64,000 nt of DNA, from NCBI GenBank assembly GCA_023442465.1, contig JAEZZQ010000021.1:186001-250000 (forward strand), given 5' to 3'. Shown here in pieces: positions 1 to 9,388 of this stretch. Positions within the stretch are counted from its first letter, which is position 1; every line of letters starts with the position of its first letter. The DNA comes from Bacillota bacterium. Its GTDB lineage: Bacteria > Bacillota > Clostridia > Lachnospirales > Lachnospiraceae. The translations under genes were made by a program, and so were the position numbers. The notes under the pieces are model-generated. The model did not search any database, was not told where the DNA came from, and saw only the letters and a list, made by a program, of their open reading frames with translations.

Positions 1-1
1 C

Positions 2-277
2 TTTGAAACAAACGGAATCCTGAAAACCGGCTGGGTCAAGGACGGCGACAACTGGCGTTATTATTCTGGAAAGACAATGTTAGTTGGCTGGAGGGATCTT
101 GATTCGAACGGTAACAATAAGACCTATTACTTTACCAAGGACGGTCTGATGGTATCCGGCAAGTGGCTTGAGATTGACGGTAAATGGTATTACTTTTACA
201 CCGATGGTTCTCTTGCCAGAAGCACCAAAATCGACGGCTATGAAGTCGATAAAAACGGCGTAAGAAAAGATAAATAA
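2..277 (+). CDS. cell-wall-binding repeat protein, C-terminal fragment
   Basis: This is an open frame from the window edge to a TAA at 275-277, so only the C-terminus is visible. The roughly 91 residues hold repeats of the choline/cell-wall-binding type, with aromatic and glycine signatures such as GWVKDGDNWRYY, GKWLEIDGKWYYFYTDG and YYFTKDGLMVSGKW. Such repeats anchor secreted enzymes or surface proteins to the envelope by binding choline or other wall polymers. The catalytic or functional part lies to the left and cannot be seen. A strong terminator follows directly. The gene is on the opposite strand to the conjugation genes that start at 824, so it may be ICE cargo or a neighbour. Confidence 0.8.
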   Translation, partial: FETNGILKTGWVKDGDNWRYYSGKTMLVGWRDLDSNGNNKTYYFTKDGLMVSGKWLEIDGKWYYFYTDGSLARSTKIDGYEVDKNGVRKDK

Positions 278-298
278 ACGCAGATATCCAAAAAAACA

Positions 299-324
299 CA
301 GGGAGTCGATAATTCGACTCCCTG
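299..324 (+). terminator. intrinsic terminator after the wall-binding protein
   Basis: An 11-bp perfect stem (CAGGGAGTCGA / TCGACTCCCTG) with a TAAT loop begins 22 bp after the stop codon and is followed by TACTTTTAC. It ends transcription of the plus-strand gene. Confidence 0.75.
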
Positions 325-778
325 TACTTTTACGCCGTATGCAATTTACTTTCTTTAAATTGTTCCTATATTACCTTCCCTTTCACGGAAGATAGAATTT
401 TACAGGCGGATTGGATATCGAACTCACTATTTGGGATTATCAAGTAAAGCAGTTGCCGTTGCAATTAATACATTAAGGGTAAGGCATATGGAAAAATTGA
501 GATAATAGACAACAACACAAGAGATTTGAATGTGGGAGACTTGCAATCATTACAAAAAGAAATTGAGTCTGTAAGAAACTCTGGATTTTTAATTCCTAAC
601 TGGATACATAGTATATATTCAGTTGAACTGCATAGACAAAAAAGAAGCCTGAATAATCGAATAGCAAGGTAAAAAGAAATTGCATTTTGGTTGAATAGAT
701 CAAATGTAGTGTTATAGTAGGTATGAAGATAATTTGGATAATAGTTCAGATTTGCAGGATAGAGATATTTCAAAAGAA
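325..778. other. gene-poor stretch with a possible decayed reading frame
   Basis: No convincing gene is present. The plus strand at 469-672 can be read as about 67 residues (including KIEIIDNNTRDLNVGDLQ) of protein-like composition. It has no start codon or ribosome site and is preceded by a stop, so it looks like a fragment of a decayed gene. I do not recognise the family. Confidence 0.3.
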
Positions 779-803
779 CAGAGGCAATTATTACTTGCCT
801 CTG
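779..803 (-). terminator. terminator at the end of the conjugation gene cluster
   Basis: A 9-bp perfect stem (CAGAGGCAA / TTGCCTCTG) with a 7-nt loop lies 20 bp downstream of the S1-domain gene. Read on the minus strand it is followed by TTCTTTTG. It marks the end of the minus-strand ICE operon. Confidence 0.6.
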
Positions 804-823
804 TCTTGCTATTTATAAAAGAT

Positions 824-1804
824 TTAGATATTCTGCCGGATAATTCTGGAAATCAATCCCACAGCAACATTACGCTCCTCATCAATCCTGGTTACCACAA
901 AGCTTACCTCATCCCTCTTGCCGGGCATCCGGTTGTCGTAGCAGGAATGGGCAATGGCATTGACACCGATGGAGAGCCGTACAAAAACGGTCCCTTTGTG
1001 GATATCGGTAATGGTGCCCGCATACTTGCCCTGAATTTTGCATTTTCCAAGGTTGGCCTTACTGGTGTTGCCCTCCACACTTTTTACGTCTGCCTTTATA
1101 GAGATATCTTCCAGGGATTTCATATTTACAGAAAGAATTCTCACAAGAATCTGTTCTCCTACATGGAAGCGTTCTCCGGCATCGCCCATCCAGTCAAAGG
1201 AGAGATCCCGGGCAAGGATGGAGCATTCAACCCCAAAGACTTCTACGCGGACCACTTTTTCTGCCACGGCAATGACCCTGGCTTGAACGATGCGGTCTTC
1301 ACATACGCGGGAATGACCGGAGGCATCAGGGAGATAGAATACCTGACGTTTCTTATACATGGCATCCTTGCGGCTTGCAGCTATGCTGCGGCTTCCGGAA
1401 TCCAGTCCTTTAATGATGAAATCCACCTCACAGCCTAACATATTTCCAAGAATTTTGTTCTGCCTCTGGTTCAGTTCGCCATAGTTGTGGCTTTCATCTT
1501 CGATGAGGTTGATCATCATTTCACCAAGAGGAATTACCACACGCATCTCCTTGTAATAAATGATGGCAATGGTACCTCCGCCCTCCAGCTTTTCAATACC
1601 TCCTAGTGTGCCGGTGAGAATTCTTTTGGTACGGTAGGCGTTTTGAAGTTCATGCCAAATGATATCTTCCCGGCTTTCCTTCGTTTCCACCTGCCCATCC
1701 GATTCCAGGGTAAGGATAGAGGAGGGAACGGGCGGTTTTTCTGCTACGTTCTGTTCGACTTCTTTGAGTTCCTCAGTAATTTGGGTTTTGGCTTTTCTCG
1801 GCAT
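824..1804 (-). CDS. S1 RNA-binding-domain protein of the ICE
   Basis: This 326-residue protein starts at an ATG preceded by AAAGGAG at good spacing. A charged, lysine/glutamate-rich N-terminus of about 50 residues is followed by a region with an IEKLEGGGTIAIIYYKEMRV-type beta pattern. The C-terminal part, roughly residues 255-322, reads as an S1/OB-fold domain (GKYAGTITDIHKGTVFVRLS, then the VSFVVTRIDEERN strand). S1 domains bind single-stranded RNA or DNA. Proteins of this build are common downstream of the coupling-protein gene in clostridial conjugative elements, but their exact role is not established. Here it is the last gene of the minus-strand cluster, 30 bp after the broken coupling-protein gene. 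Confidence 0.7.
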   Translation of the reverse strand: MPRKAKTQITEELKEVEQNVAEKPPVPSSILTLESDGQVETKESREDIIWHELQNAYRTKRILTGTLGGIEKLEGGGTIAIIYYKEMRVVIPLGEMMINLIEDESHNYGELNQRQNKILGNMLGCEVDFIIKGLDSGSRSIAASRKDAMYKKRQVFYLPDASGHSRVCEDRIVQARVIAVAEKVVRVEVFGVECSILARDLSFDWMGDAGERFHVGEQILVRILSVNMKSLEDISIKADVKSVEGNTSKANLGKCKIQGKYAGTITDIHKGTVFVRLSIGVNAIAHSCYDNRMPGKRDEVSFVVTRIDEERNVAVGLISRIIRQNI

Positions 1805-1834
1805 AGTTATGCTCTCCTTTCAAAATTTACATTG

Positions 1835-3802
1835 TTAATTTGACATGATGGATTCTTTATCCATACAGACAATCTGTTTTTCATCTTCCGTCTGCAGGCC
1901 ATTTTTAGGAAACAACAGCTCCTCTGGAAGGGTTTGTGGCTCCGGAGACTTTTTCTTTTTGGGCAAAGGCTTCTTTATTGGTTTCATCAAGGATGAATAG
2001 TCCGGTTCTGGTACATTTTCTATACTCCGCCATGCCGGGATATGTTCCGTTGCTTTTTTCGGATGAAGCTTTCGGCTCTCCGGATGAAGGATATAGTCGA
2101 ATTTTTCTACCTTCAAAACCTTCTGTCCCCGTAGGATTATGAGTGCATTTTCTAAGGGGAGTCGCAGCACTTCATCCGGGGTAAGCAGCTTTCGTTTGCC
2201 GACGGAACGGGTTTCCCTGTATTCCGGTGTATAATCGGTTATCTGCCAGGTACCAAGCTGCTTGGCTTTGCTGGAAACATCCACGCTGACTTCCCCGGTG
2301 CGATCACTGATGAATTTGGCGGTCAGCTCATCCGTGCAGCCCAAAAAGAGCTGCGTGTCACAGTTACCAATAATCTCCTGCCACTGATTCAAAGGGTAGC
2401 GGTTTTGCATTTGCGGTAGATTTTGAAAAATACAACTGATGCTTAGCGAGCGACTGCGAATGGTCGATATTTTTTTTGTTAGATCCAAGATGATGCCACC
2501 GTTGGCTAGTTCATCAGCGAGGATATGGACCGGAACCGGCAGCTGCCCCCCAGTTCCATGCTTGTCCGCATACCGTACCAACTTGATGAAAACAAAACTC
2601 ATAAACAAAGAGCTTAAAAAGTCAAAGGTAGAATCCTGGTCTGAAGTGATACAGAAATAAGCACACTTTTGGTATCCGGGCATGGTAAGGTTGATTTCAT
2701 TGTGGCTTGTAATTTGACGAATCAGTTTACTCTGGAACACCTGAAGCCTGGAACCGAGACCGATGATGACACCGCTTCGTACCGTGTCGGAAGCCTGTTT
2801 GAAAATGTTATAAGGAGCTTTGGCCGGATGATAGACGGGAAGCAGGTCAAAGAGGCCGTTCAGCTCCTTTTCTGAACTCATGGTAAGCAACTTATATACC
2901 TAGCCGATATTCTTGCCTTCTGGTGGAAAGCCTTGGTTCACATACAGTACCAGTGCTTTTAATAAGTTCAGCTCCGAGTTATCCCAGAAGTGGTCCCCTT
3001 TGGCGGAACCGGTATTCTTGATGATGACATCACAAAATAGCTGGGCCATAATTTCGGTATCGCCTGCATCTCCAGTGCCACCACCGATTTCCATGAGGCA
3101 GTTCCAACTGTCGGAAAATTCCGGATTCACCAGATTAAATACCCGGACAATATAGCCGTTATCCTCCAGGTATCCAGCCATGTCTTCATACAGTTCGGAT
3201 TTTGGATCGTTAATAATTTGGCTTTCCCCACGTTTTACGCACTGGAAGATGACATTTCTGGCATAAGCCCTGGACTTCATGGAACCGGATGCCCCGTATA
3301 CGGCTACGTTTCGGTTCATCCTGGTATCCTCCGGAAGACAAACAGCCTTTCCATCCAGCTTGCCCAGTATGGTTCCTTTGGTGTGTGCCACATTTCCGGT
3401 CAGCTCCAGCACCCGGTTCATCTCCTCCTCTGTCATAAATCCGGAGGTGCCGTAGGTTCCCTTGTCGGAATATACCAGGTTACGTTCCCGGTCATAGACT
3501 CCGTGCCGGCCAAAGCCCATTCGCATAACCATAAAGATAAGGAGTCCGAAGGCCAAAAGGAAAATTCCAATACCGTATAGATTGTAGGGAAAGTGAAGCA
3601 ATGCCTTAAAGCAGGCAAAAGGCTGAAGCGATGGCAGGGCAGGGGAGGTTCCGTTTCCCGGAGTACCGCCTTCCAGAGACCATATCTTGTAGTTCCCGAT
3701 AAGCTGTGACAGAAAGCCACCGACATAAAGTGGCACCAAAAGCAGAACCGGCAAAGCAAAGAGGAGGCTTCCCATCTTTTTCAATCGTTCTGGTATGATC
3801 AT
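1835..3802 (-). pseudogene. VirD4/TraG-type coupling ATPase interrupted by an in-frame amber stop
   Basis: Type IV coupling proteins bring the relaxase-DNA complex to the mating channel at the membrane. The frame opens at 3802 (its ATG overlaps the upstream TGA) with two membrane segments near residues 12-34 and 75-93, then a P-loop GASGSMKS at residues 170-177. That is the unusual GxSGSMKS form I associate with clostridial members rather than GxGxGKS. After GKNIG the frame meets TAG at 2902-2900, then continues in the same frame (VYKLLTMSSEKEL) for about 350 residues. This second half includes the Walker B region HILADELANGG and the sensor-like WQEIIGNCDTQLFLGC. Total length would be about 655 residues, normal for the family. 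A single CAG-to-TAG change explains the break. Unless TAG is suppressed, the protein stops at residue 300 and transfer should fail. Confidence 0.85.
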
Positions 3803-4899
3803 AAAAACCTCCCTTCAAACTTGTGCAGGTCAATGGTGATAATGGTTACTTGTTCCCCACAATAGGAGAGCAGGGATTCCTTTTGGAAGTCAAAGCAAAT
3901 CAAGATTCCCTGCAGGTGGTATCTGGAAAGGCCGGTAACAAATCGTGAGAGCCGTATGAGGTCAAAGTCATAAGCCAGAAGTACCGGAGTATCCTCCTTC
4001 ATTGCGTCATGGTCAAAGGGAATTCCATCACTTTTTCCTTCCAGGTCAGATAAAAGCAAATTTTTTAGCCTGCCGGTCATGGCTTCGCTGCAAAGAATCC
4101 GCAGCATGATTTCTCCGGCAGAGGAGTCAGGAAGAAAGTAGAAGTGCTCAAAGCTGGTATCCAACTTAAAACAGCTATTCCGGTACCCGCCGGTGCTGGT
4201 CAGAAGCCGTACTCCCATTTCCATCTGGCTGCCGATAAACAAGGCATGGATTGGGGTATCAAGGCGGTAATAGCTTTTTAGGATTCCCTGGGAGGAGTGA
4301 TAGGAAAGCAGGGCTTTTACACGGATTTCTGTCCGGTATTCCCATTTGAGTACGGAATTTCCGGTATAAAAAACGACGTACATGCAATGCTTCGCAAAGA
4401 GTACACCGATGGTTCTGGAGTTATTAATTTTTGTGGTTTCCATTCCAAGTTCCTTGATTTCTCTGGAATGATAAAAAGAGGGGAACGGAAGAGGGCTTGC
4501 TGCCTGCATTTCCAGTGTGGAAAAGAGATCCGGCTTTTCCTCTCTGTAGATGGAAGCCTGGATATGCTCCATAAAGAGCCATACTCTTGCCCCTTGGTGG
4601 AGTCGTAGCCTTCGGGGAAGGTCACTGCGCGGTTGGTTGGTATCGCTGTTTCCTGTAAGAAAGAAGGAAAAGCGGTTCGGATTCTGGGTAAGAAGCAGCT
4701 TTTTTCCCTTTGCTGTTAATCGGTATCCCCTTAACTTGTCCCGGTAGTGTGTTTTAATATAGCCCTCCTCCTTTAATCGGGTAATGAGCTTTTCTCCATA
4801 GCTTTCTGATATGCCCATCCGATCCAGCAGATCGGTCGGTATTTCACCAGATATGCCGATGAGAGCAAGCAGGAGAGAGCGGTGTGTTTGTGTTTCCAA
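3799..4899 (-). CDS. winged-helix ICE accessory protein
   Basis: This protein of about 366 residues is of unrecognised specific family. I prefer the TTG start at 4899, which lies 9 nt after GGAG; the longer open frame upstream has no ribosome site. The N-terminus (THRSLLLALIGISGEIPTDL, then ISESYGEKLITRLKEEGYIK and a strand ending in LTAKGKKLL) reads as a winged helix of the kind that binds DNA. The rest is a mixed alpha/beta domain without motifs I can name. Its stop overlaps the start of the coupling-protein gene (ATGA), implying translational coupling. The protein may therefore assist or regulate the coupling protein or bind transfer DNA; that is inference from position. Confidence 0.65.
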   Translation of the reverse strand: METQTHRSLLLALIGISGEIPTDLLDRMGISESYGEKLITRLKEEGYIKTHYRDKLRGYRLTAKGKKLLLTQNPNRFSFFLTGNSDTNQPRSDLPRRLRLHQGARVWLFMEHIQASIYREEKPDLFSTLEMQAASPLPFPSFYHSREIKELGMETTKINNSRTIGVLFAKHCMYVVFYTGNSVLKWEYRTEIRVKALLSYHSSQGILKSYYRLDTPIHALFIGSQMEMGVRLLTSTGGYRNSCFKLDTSFEHFYFLPDSSAGEIMLRILCSEAMTGRLKNLLLSDLEGKSDGIPFDHDAMKEDTPVLLAYDFDLIRLSRFVTGLSRYHLQGILICFDFQKESLLSYCGEQVTIITIDLHKFEGRFL

Positions 4900-5039
4900 A
4901 GTGGTGGACTCCTTTCGTTGATGTAACCCTATGCGACTGATACTCCGGCAAAAACCGGTAAGGAATCCCGGCAGAAACATGGAAATTTAGCCGGGTTTTT
5001 GGGATTTTACCAGTGTCGGTTATTATTAAGAGAAATACC

Positions 5040-5702
5040 TTAAAAATCCGACATGCTTTCCATGCTCTGGTTGGCAGATATAAGCCACTGTGAGAACATG
5101 GATTTGGCCATAACAGTAAGAATCGTGCAGTCGCTTTCCCCAAGAATCGTGGTATGGTATGCGTCACAGCATAGCCCGGTGTCATCCACAATCAGAAAAG
5201 CGGCTACCGTATCCAGAATTTGCTTACACTCCATATTGTCATAATCCCGGATTCTTCTGGTAGAGAGTTTTGCGTCATATACATGGGTAAAGCAGATAAC
5301 ACATTCCTCATAGCGTTCCAAAGAGTGGGACATGAGGTATTGCTCCATTTTAAAATGCAGCGGCTCGGTTAAAAAAGCAGTATTCACATGCTTCTTTCGT
5401 TTGGGCAGAAGACCCGGAAGTGTAATGGTAAGGATATGGTCATCCTGAAAGATGGTGATACCATGAACTGCGGCAGTCTTCTCCATCAGCTCCGGTCTGG
5501 GTAACAGATTGGCTGCAAAAATGATGTTTCGCAGAGAACAGGCAATATGCTCTGCCCGGAGTGCGGCATCGGTACTTAATTCTTCATAGTTCTGGGGATA
5601 AGTATTGGTATTCATATTTTTCATTGCATATAGGGTATTCGTCAGTTTTGGAAGTTCCGTTTCAATGCGGGAGATTTTCTCATGTAGTGTGTTCAGATCC
5701 AT
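5040..5702 (-). CDS. conserved ICE protein (DUF6100-like)
   Basis: This is about 220 residues if started at the ATG at 5702, which follows AAGGAG; the longer reading upstream overlaps the neighbouring gene. A heptad-rich N-terminal helix (LNTLHEKISRIETELPKLTN) is followed by a helix-rich segment containing LRAEHIACSLRNIIFAANLL. A compact alpha/beta C-terminus contains LTITLPGLLPKRKK. It resembles proteins labelled DUF6100 in clostridial mobile elements, recalled from memory and not checked. It sits 4 bp downstream of the next gene in the same operon. No enzymatic motif is visible, and a structural or regulatory role in conjugation is only an inference. Confidence 0.6.
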   Translation of the reverse strand: MDLNTLHEKISRIETELPKLTNTLYAMKNMNTNTYPQNYEELSTDAALRAEHIACSLRNIIFAANLLPRPELMEKTAAVHGITIFQDDHILTITLPGLLPKRKKHVNTAFLTEPLHFKMEQYLMSHSLERYEECVICFTHVYDAKLSTRRIRDYDNMECKQILDTVAAFLIVDDTGLCCDAYHTTILGESDCTILTVMAKSMFSQWLISANQSMESMSDF

Positions 5703-5706
5703 AGTT

Positions 5707-6234
5707 CTAGGCTCCTTGCAGGTTAAAATAGGTGACTGTCCCATCAGGAGTTACCATACAGTAAGCGGTAACGTCGGAAAGGGACAGCCTGGTTATTTGT
5801 TGTTTGTTGTCCACAATGAGGATACGTTTCTGGTTTTCCTCCAATGGCAGGGTGGTTAAGGCATGGGCAATTACCGCTTCCTTCTCTTCCGGCACATGGA
5901 TGATCTCATAGGATTCATTGCCGATAAAAAAGGCGATTTGTATTGGGAAGCTGCCGGGGATGTGATAGGTTATCTTTGGAAGAAAGTCTAACATTACCCA
6001 GAAGGCAGCAAGCTGCCCTTGGGAGGGAAGAAAATCCGCCTGCCTGGTTATTATCCGGTTATGGAGATAGGCTCTACCTTGTTTTTGAAGCCTCTTTAAG
6101 AGCAGATGACACTTTTCCACAGGTAAATTTGGAAAAAAACGCTCTGCCTGGCTCAAGGTGAAGGCATCATATAGGGAGAGCAGCCGTACCAGCTCCCGGT
6201 ACTCCGCATCATGCTTATGTAGTTGGTGCATCAT
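5707..6234 (-). CDS. conserved ICE protein with N-terminal winged helix (DUF5697-like)
   Basis: This 175-residue protein has an ATG start preceded by AGGAGG on the minus strand. The first 60 residues (LVRLLSLYDAFTLSQAERFF, then VEKCHLLLKRLQKQGRAYL) are consistent with a winged-helix fold. The remainder is a beta-rich domain ending in DVTAYCMVTPDGTVTYF. It looks like the DUF5697 group of small proteins found between virB4 and virD4 in clostridial ICEs, an assignment from memory. It is tightly linked to the downstream gene, and its upstream side carries the inverted repeat at 6294-6359. Confidence 0.6.
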   Translation of the reverse strand: MMHQLHKHDAEYRELVRLLSLYDAFTLSQAERFFPNLPVEKCHLLLKRLQKQGRAYLHNRIITRQADFLPSQGQLAAFWVMLDFLPKITYHIPGSFPIQIAFFIGNESYEIIHVPEEKEAVIAHALTTLPLEENQKRILIVDNKQQITRLSLSDVTAYCMVTPDGTVTYFNLQGA

Positions 6235-6293
6235 GGGTAAAACCTCCTTTTAAAGTAAAACATTATAATAGGAAGAAAGAGGTATGTTTAAGT

Positions 6294-6359
6294 ATGGTTT
6301 ACATACATTTAAGTAAAGTATGTTCTGGGTTTTTGTTTATGCATTTGTATGTAAACCAT
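6294..6359. repeat. 14-bp perfect inverted repeat between virB4 and the next gene
   Basis: ATGGTTTACATACA (6294-6307) is matched by TGTATGTAAACCAT (6346-6359). The 38 bp between contain further TTTAAGTA-like words (TATGTTTAAGTATG, CATTTAAGTAAAG). The left arm itself also contains the small dyad GTATG-GTTTA-CATAC. It lies in the 130-bp gap after the virB4 stop, so it may be an operator, a processing hairpin or a weak terminator inside the operon. Confidence 0.55.
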
Positions 6360-6364
6360 GCGTA

Positions 6365-9337
6365 TTAGACTGCCTGCCTCTGTTTTTCCCTTTCCAGAAG
6401 CCTCTTTAATTCTTCCCGGTCTGTGGTTATCAGCTCTTTTTCCAGTTCACTGGCTTTAAATTCTACTGTCACATTATTGTTGTTGGTGGAGATTAAACCG
6501 TTTCCACGCTCAAAGTGGGTAATCGCCATGGTCTCAGCTTCCGATAAGTGAAGAATGGATTGTACGCGCATGGCCTCTTCATCTTCCAGGTTCAGGATAA
6601 TCTTAGTCTTGGAATTATTGATGATGCCTTTTCCATACTTGCCATCTTCCAATGCGAAGAAATCGTTCAAATCCTGAGTAGCACAAATCGCGGAACCGCC
6701 ATAGCCACGGATAATTTTGAAAATTTCCAGTACAAACTCTGCGGCAAGACGATTGGAAGCAGCACCGATTAGCTGCCATGTTTCATCAATAAAGATAGCC
6801 TTCTCTTTGGTACGATCTTCTTTTGTCTTATCCCATACAAAGTCAAGAGCCACGAACATACCTACGGTAAGCAGATCGCCGGTCAGTTCAGAAATATCCA
6901 AAACAGTATATTTGTTGTCCAGATTTACATTGGTCTGTTGGTTAAAGGTAGAGGCAGAGCCATTTACCAGACGGTTTAAAATATTGGCAAGTCTTCTGGT
7001 TTCGGGATTTTCCTTTAATACCGCATGAACATCCCCAAGGATGGGCATGGTTTTGTATTGTCCGGGATGTTCCGGATCATAAAGGCTTTCGTTGTTGTGG
7101 GTAATCCCTTTCCGGTTGTAGGTCTGAATCAGAGCTTCATCCAGCAGTTGCCTTTCCTCATGGTTCATATCCGGAATCAGCAGGGAGAAGAAAATATGAA
7201 GCCGCTGAATTTTAGCTGCAAGCTCAGACTTGTCCGTAATGGGGCCATCCAGAAATTCATTGGCGGTATGGTCAACCTTCCGGATTTCCATGATGTTGAT
7301 ACAGTTACGGCTGGCAGGGGAAATCTGAATAAATTCTCCGCCGATATTACTGCAGGCTCGGTGGAACTCATGCCCTTTTAGCGGGGCAATGATAAATACC
7401 TGAATATGCTTTCGTCGCATCCGCAGTGCCATTAACTGCATGGTAAAGGTCTTACCGGCACCGGAAGTACCCAAAAGTGCTATGTTTGCATTTTTGTAGA
7501 CGCGGGAATTAAAGATATCCACGATGATAAGGGAATTATTGTGTTTATTCACGCCAAGTAGGATACCGTTATCATCACACATTTCAAAGCTGGTAAAGGG
7601 GTAGCAACTGGCGGTGCTGTTGGTCAAAAGATTTCGTTTGGATCGTTCAAAGAGCTTCTTATCAAGGGACATCAGGGGAAGGGCAGAAAGAAGTGCCTGC
7701 TCTTCCCTAAAGTGGCAGGACACAGCGTTCATATCCTGAGACAGCAGGAGTTTTTTCATCTCATTGGTTCGCCACTCCAGCTCTTCTAAGGAATCTGCCG
7801 TGATGGTCAGCAGGATATTCATAAAATAAAAATCCTGATTGGCAGCCAGTCCATCTTTTAAGAAATAGCCGGAGCGTATTGCGGAATCCAGATCGTCAAA
7901 GTCCGAGTTCGTATCCGAGGTTTCCTTAATTTTGGACCGATTGATACGAAGTTGCTGACCAAGCTTTTGTTGAATCATATCCTTTGGCTGGCGGTGGAAA
8001 TAAAGGTCCACATCAATCCCCTCTCCCGCATTTACCAAAAGGGATACCCAGCCGGCATATACCTGGGAACGGTAGCCGTCAGAGGGAACCAGCAGATAGG
8101 AGTGATATATGCCATCCATTTCCACATAATTACCGTGGGTAAAATCAATGTGTTCCGGTGCCAGAAATTCAGTTGCCGGAATCCGGTCAATTTCATCCCG
8201 GCGTCCGGCGTTGAGATACTGTCCAATGACCTCATTGATACGAACAGAGAGTGGTTTTGTGTTGCTGGTTCTGCGGTTTAGCAGGTTGTACAACACATCT
8301 GTTGTCATTTCATCCTCACTGTCCGGCACAAGTACCTCATTTCCGCATTGCTGTAAATAGGTTCGTGCGGTTCGGACGGCGGTGGAAAGTTGGGAAACGG
8401 CTTCCGATTCCTCATTTCCCCGATTTGCGGAAAAAAGTTCATACTCAAAGATAATAAAAAAACGTCGGGTAATGGCTTCCCTTGAGCCAATCCGACGTAT
8501 CAATTTTAAATAATCCTTCTGAAGGTCAACGCAGCGTTCATCGGTTTCCCTTTTCATATCTTCCTGAATGGTTTCCAGATGTTTATTGATATCAGCACGT
8601 TTGGTTAGAACTTTTATCTGAAGTTTGACAGGGCTGATTTTAAGGTAACTGACAAACGAATAGATGATGTTACGCTGTTCTCTTGCACTCCGCAGGAGAA
8701 AGTTGATAGGGATAATTTCTATAATTTTCACATATCGGTTATCCTTGGTGTAAATAATACCATTTTCAATTTTCCGAATGGGAAGATAGGCTGCACTTGG
8801 ATTTAAAAGTTCCGGTAGCTTTTCAGCAGGTTCTTTCCGGGGCCTTATTTTGGAACAGGGAAAAGGTTTCTCTTTTTTGTTTAATCCAGAGTCTTTCCCT
8901 GGCTTTTCCTCCTTGAGAGAGCCGAATTCTTCTGCAAAGTTTTCCTTTTGCGGTGTTATTTTCTTTTCGGCTTTTTTCTTAGGTTTTGCCATTTTACGCT
9001 TTGGGTTCTTCGGTTCGGTTGGTTCACCCTCTGATGAAATTCCAACAATCCTACGGTTTTTTAGAAACAGAATATATCCAATGGCAAAGGAAGAGAGACT
9101 CTCCCCGTTGATGCCAATAATGGCAAATAGTGCAAGGGGTAGCACGGTCAGGCAGGCAATAATAATTTTGGTAGTCAGGCTAACCGGAAGATAAAATTCC
9201 GGAATACCGACGATAAGTATAAGAACCAGCGCTTCTATGGCATTTCTCAGTTTGATAGTGCCACCAAAGAGAGTGCCGGTATCAATAAAATTAGGTGGTA
9301 TAACATATATATCATTTTCTTCAGGATTTACGGACAC
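6365..9337 (-). CDS. VirB4-family conjugation ATPase with fused N-terminal PrgI-like domain
   Basis: VirB4 ATPases power assembly and substrate transfer of type IV secretion channels. I start the gene at the GTG at 9337, seven bases after a perfect AGGAGG; the ATG at 9385 lacks a ribosome site. Residues 1-110 look like the small PrgI membrane protein (IYVIPPNFIDTGTLFGG, two membrane helices, GINGESLSSF, then a basic end). A lysine-rich linker follows to about residue 180. The VirB4 core has Walker A LGTSGAGKT near residues 621-628 and Walker B KAIFIDETWQL near 847. About 990 residues is long for VirB4 and is explained by the fusion. It sits directly behind the NlpC/P60 gene, the usual order in Tn916-like and CTn4-like elements. 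Confidence 0.9.
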   Translation of the reverse strand: MSVNPEENDIYVIPPNFIDTGTLFGGTIKLRNAIEALVLILIVGIPEFYLPVSLTTKIIIACLTVLPLALFAIIGINGESLSSFAIGYILFLKNRRIVGISSEGEPTEPKNPKRKMAKPKKKAEKKITPQKENFAEEFGSLKEEKPGKDSGLNKKEKPFPCSKIRPRKEPAEKLPELLNPSAAYLPIRKIENGIIYTKDNRYVKIIEIIPINFLLRSAREQRNIIYSFVSYLKISPVKLQIKVLTKRADINKHLETIQEDMKRETDERCVDLQKDYLKLIRRIGSREAITRRFFIIFEYELFSANRGNEESEAVSQLSTAVRTARTYLQQCGNEVLVPDSEDEMTTDVLYNLLNRRTSNTKPLSVRINEVIGQYLNAGRRDEIDRIPATEFLAPEHIDFTHGNYVEMDGIYHSYLLVPSDGYRSQVYAGWVSLLVNAGEGIDVDLYFHRQPKDMIQQKLGQQLRINRSKIKETSDTNSDFDDLDSAIRSGYFLKDGLAANQDFYFMNILLTITADSLEELEWRTNEMKKLLLSQDMNAVSCHFREEQALLSALPLMSLDKKLFERSKRNLLTNSTASCYPFTSFEMCDDNGILLGVNKHNNSLIIVDIFNSRVYKNANIALLGTSGAGKTFTMQLMALRMRRKHIQVFIIAPLKGHEFHRACSNIGGEFIQISPASRNCINIMEIRKVDHTANEFLDGPITDKSELAAKIQRLHIFFSLLIPDMNHEERQLLDEALIQTYNRKGITHNNESLYDPEHPGQYKTMPILGDVHAVLKENPETRRLANILNRLVNGSASTFNQQTNVNLDNKYTVLDISELTGDLLTVGMFVALDFVWDKTKEDRTKEKAIFIDETWQLIGAASNRLAAEFVLEIFKIIRGYGGSAICATQDLNDFFALEDGKYGKGIINNSKTKIILNLEDEEAMRVQSILHLSEAETMAITHFERGNGLISTNNNNVTVEFKASELEKELITTDREELKRLLEREKQRQAV

Positions 9338-9388
9338 GATTACACCTCCTGTTCGGGGACTGGTAACAGACTGTCCCTGCCGCATGGG

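Noticed and set aside
465..773. Minus-strand open frame of 102 codons
   Set aside because: No ribosome site, low-complexity Tyr/Leu/Ser composition, and it runs across the terminator-like hairpin region.
734..1438. Plus-strand open frame of 234 codons
   Set aside because: It lies opposite the S1-domain gene, has no ribosome site and no family resemblance; it is a shadow frame.
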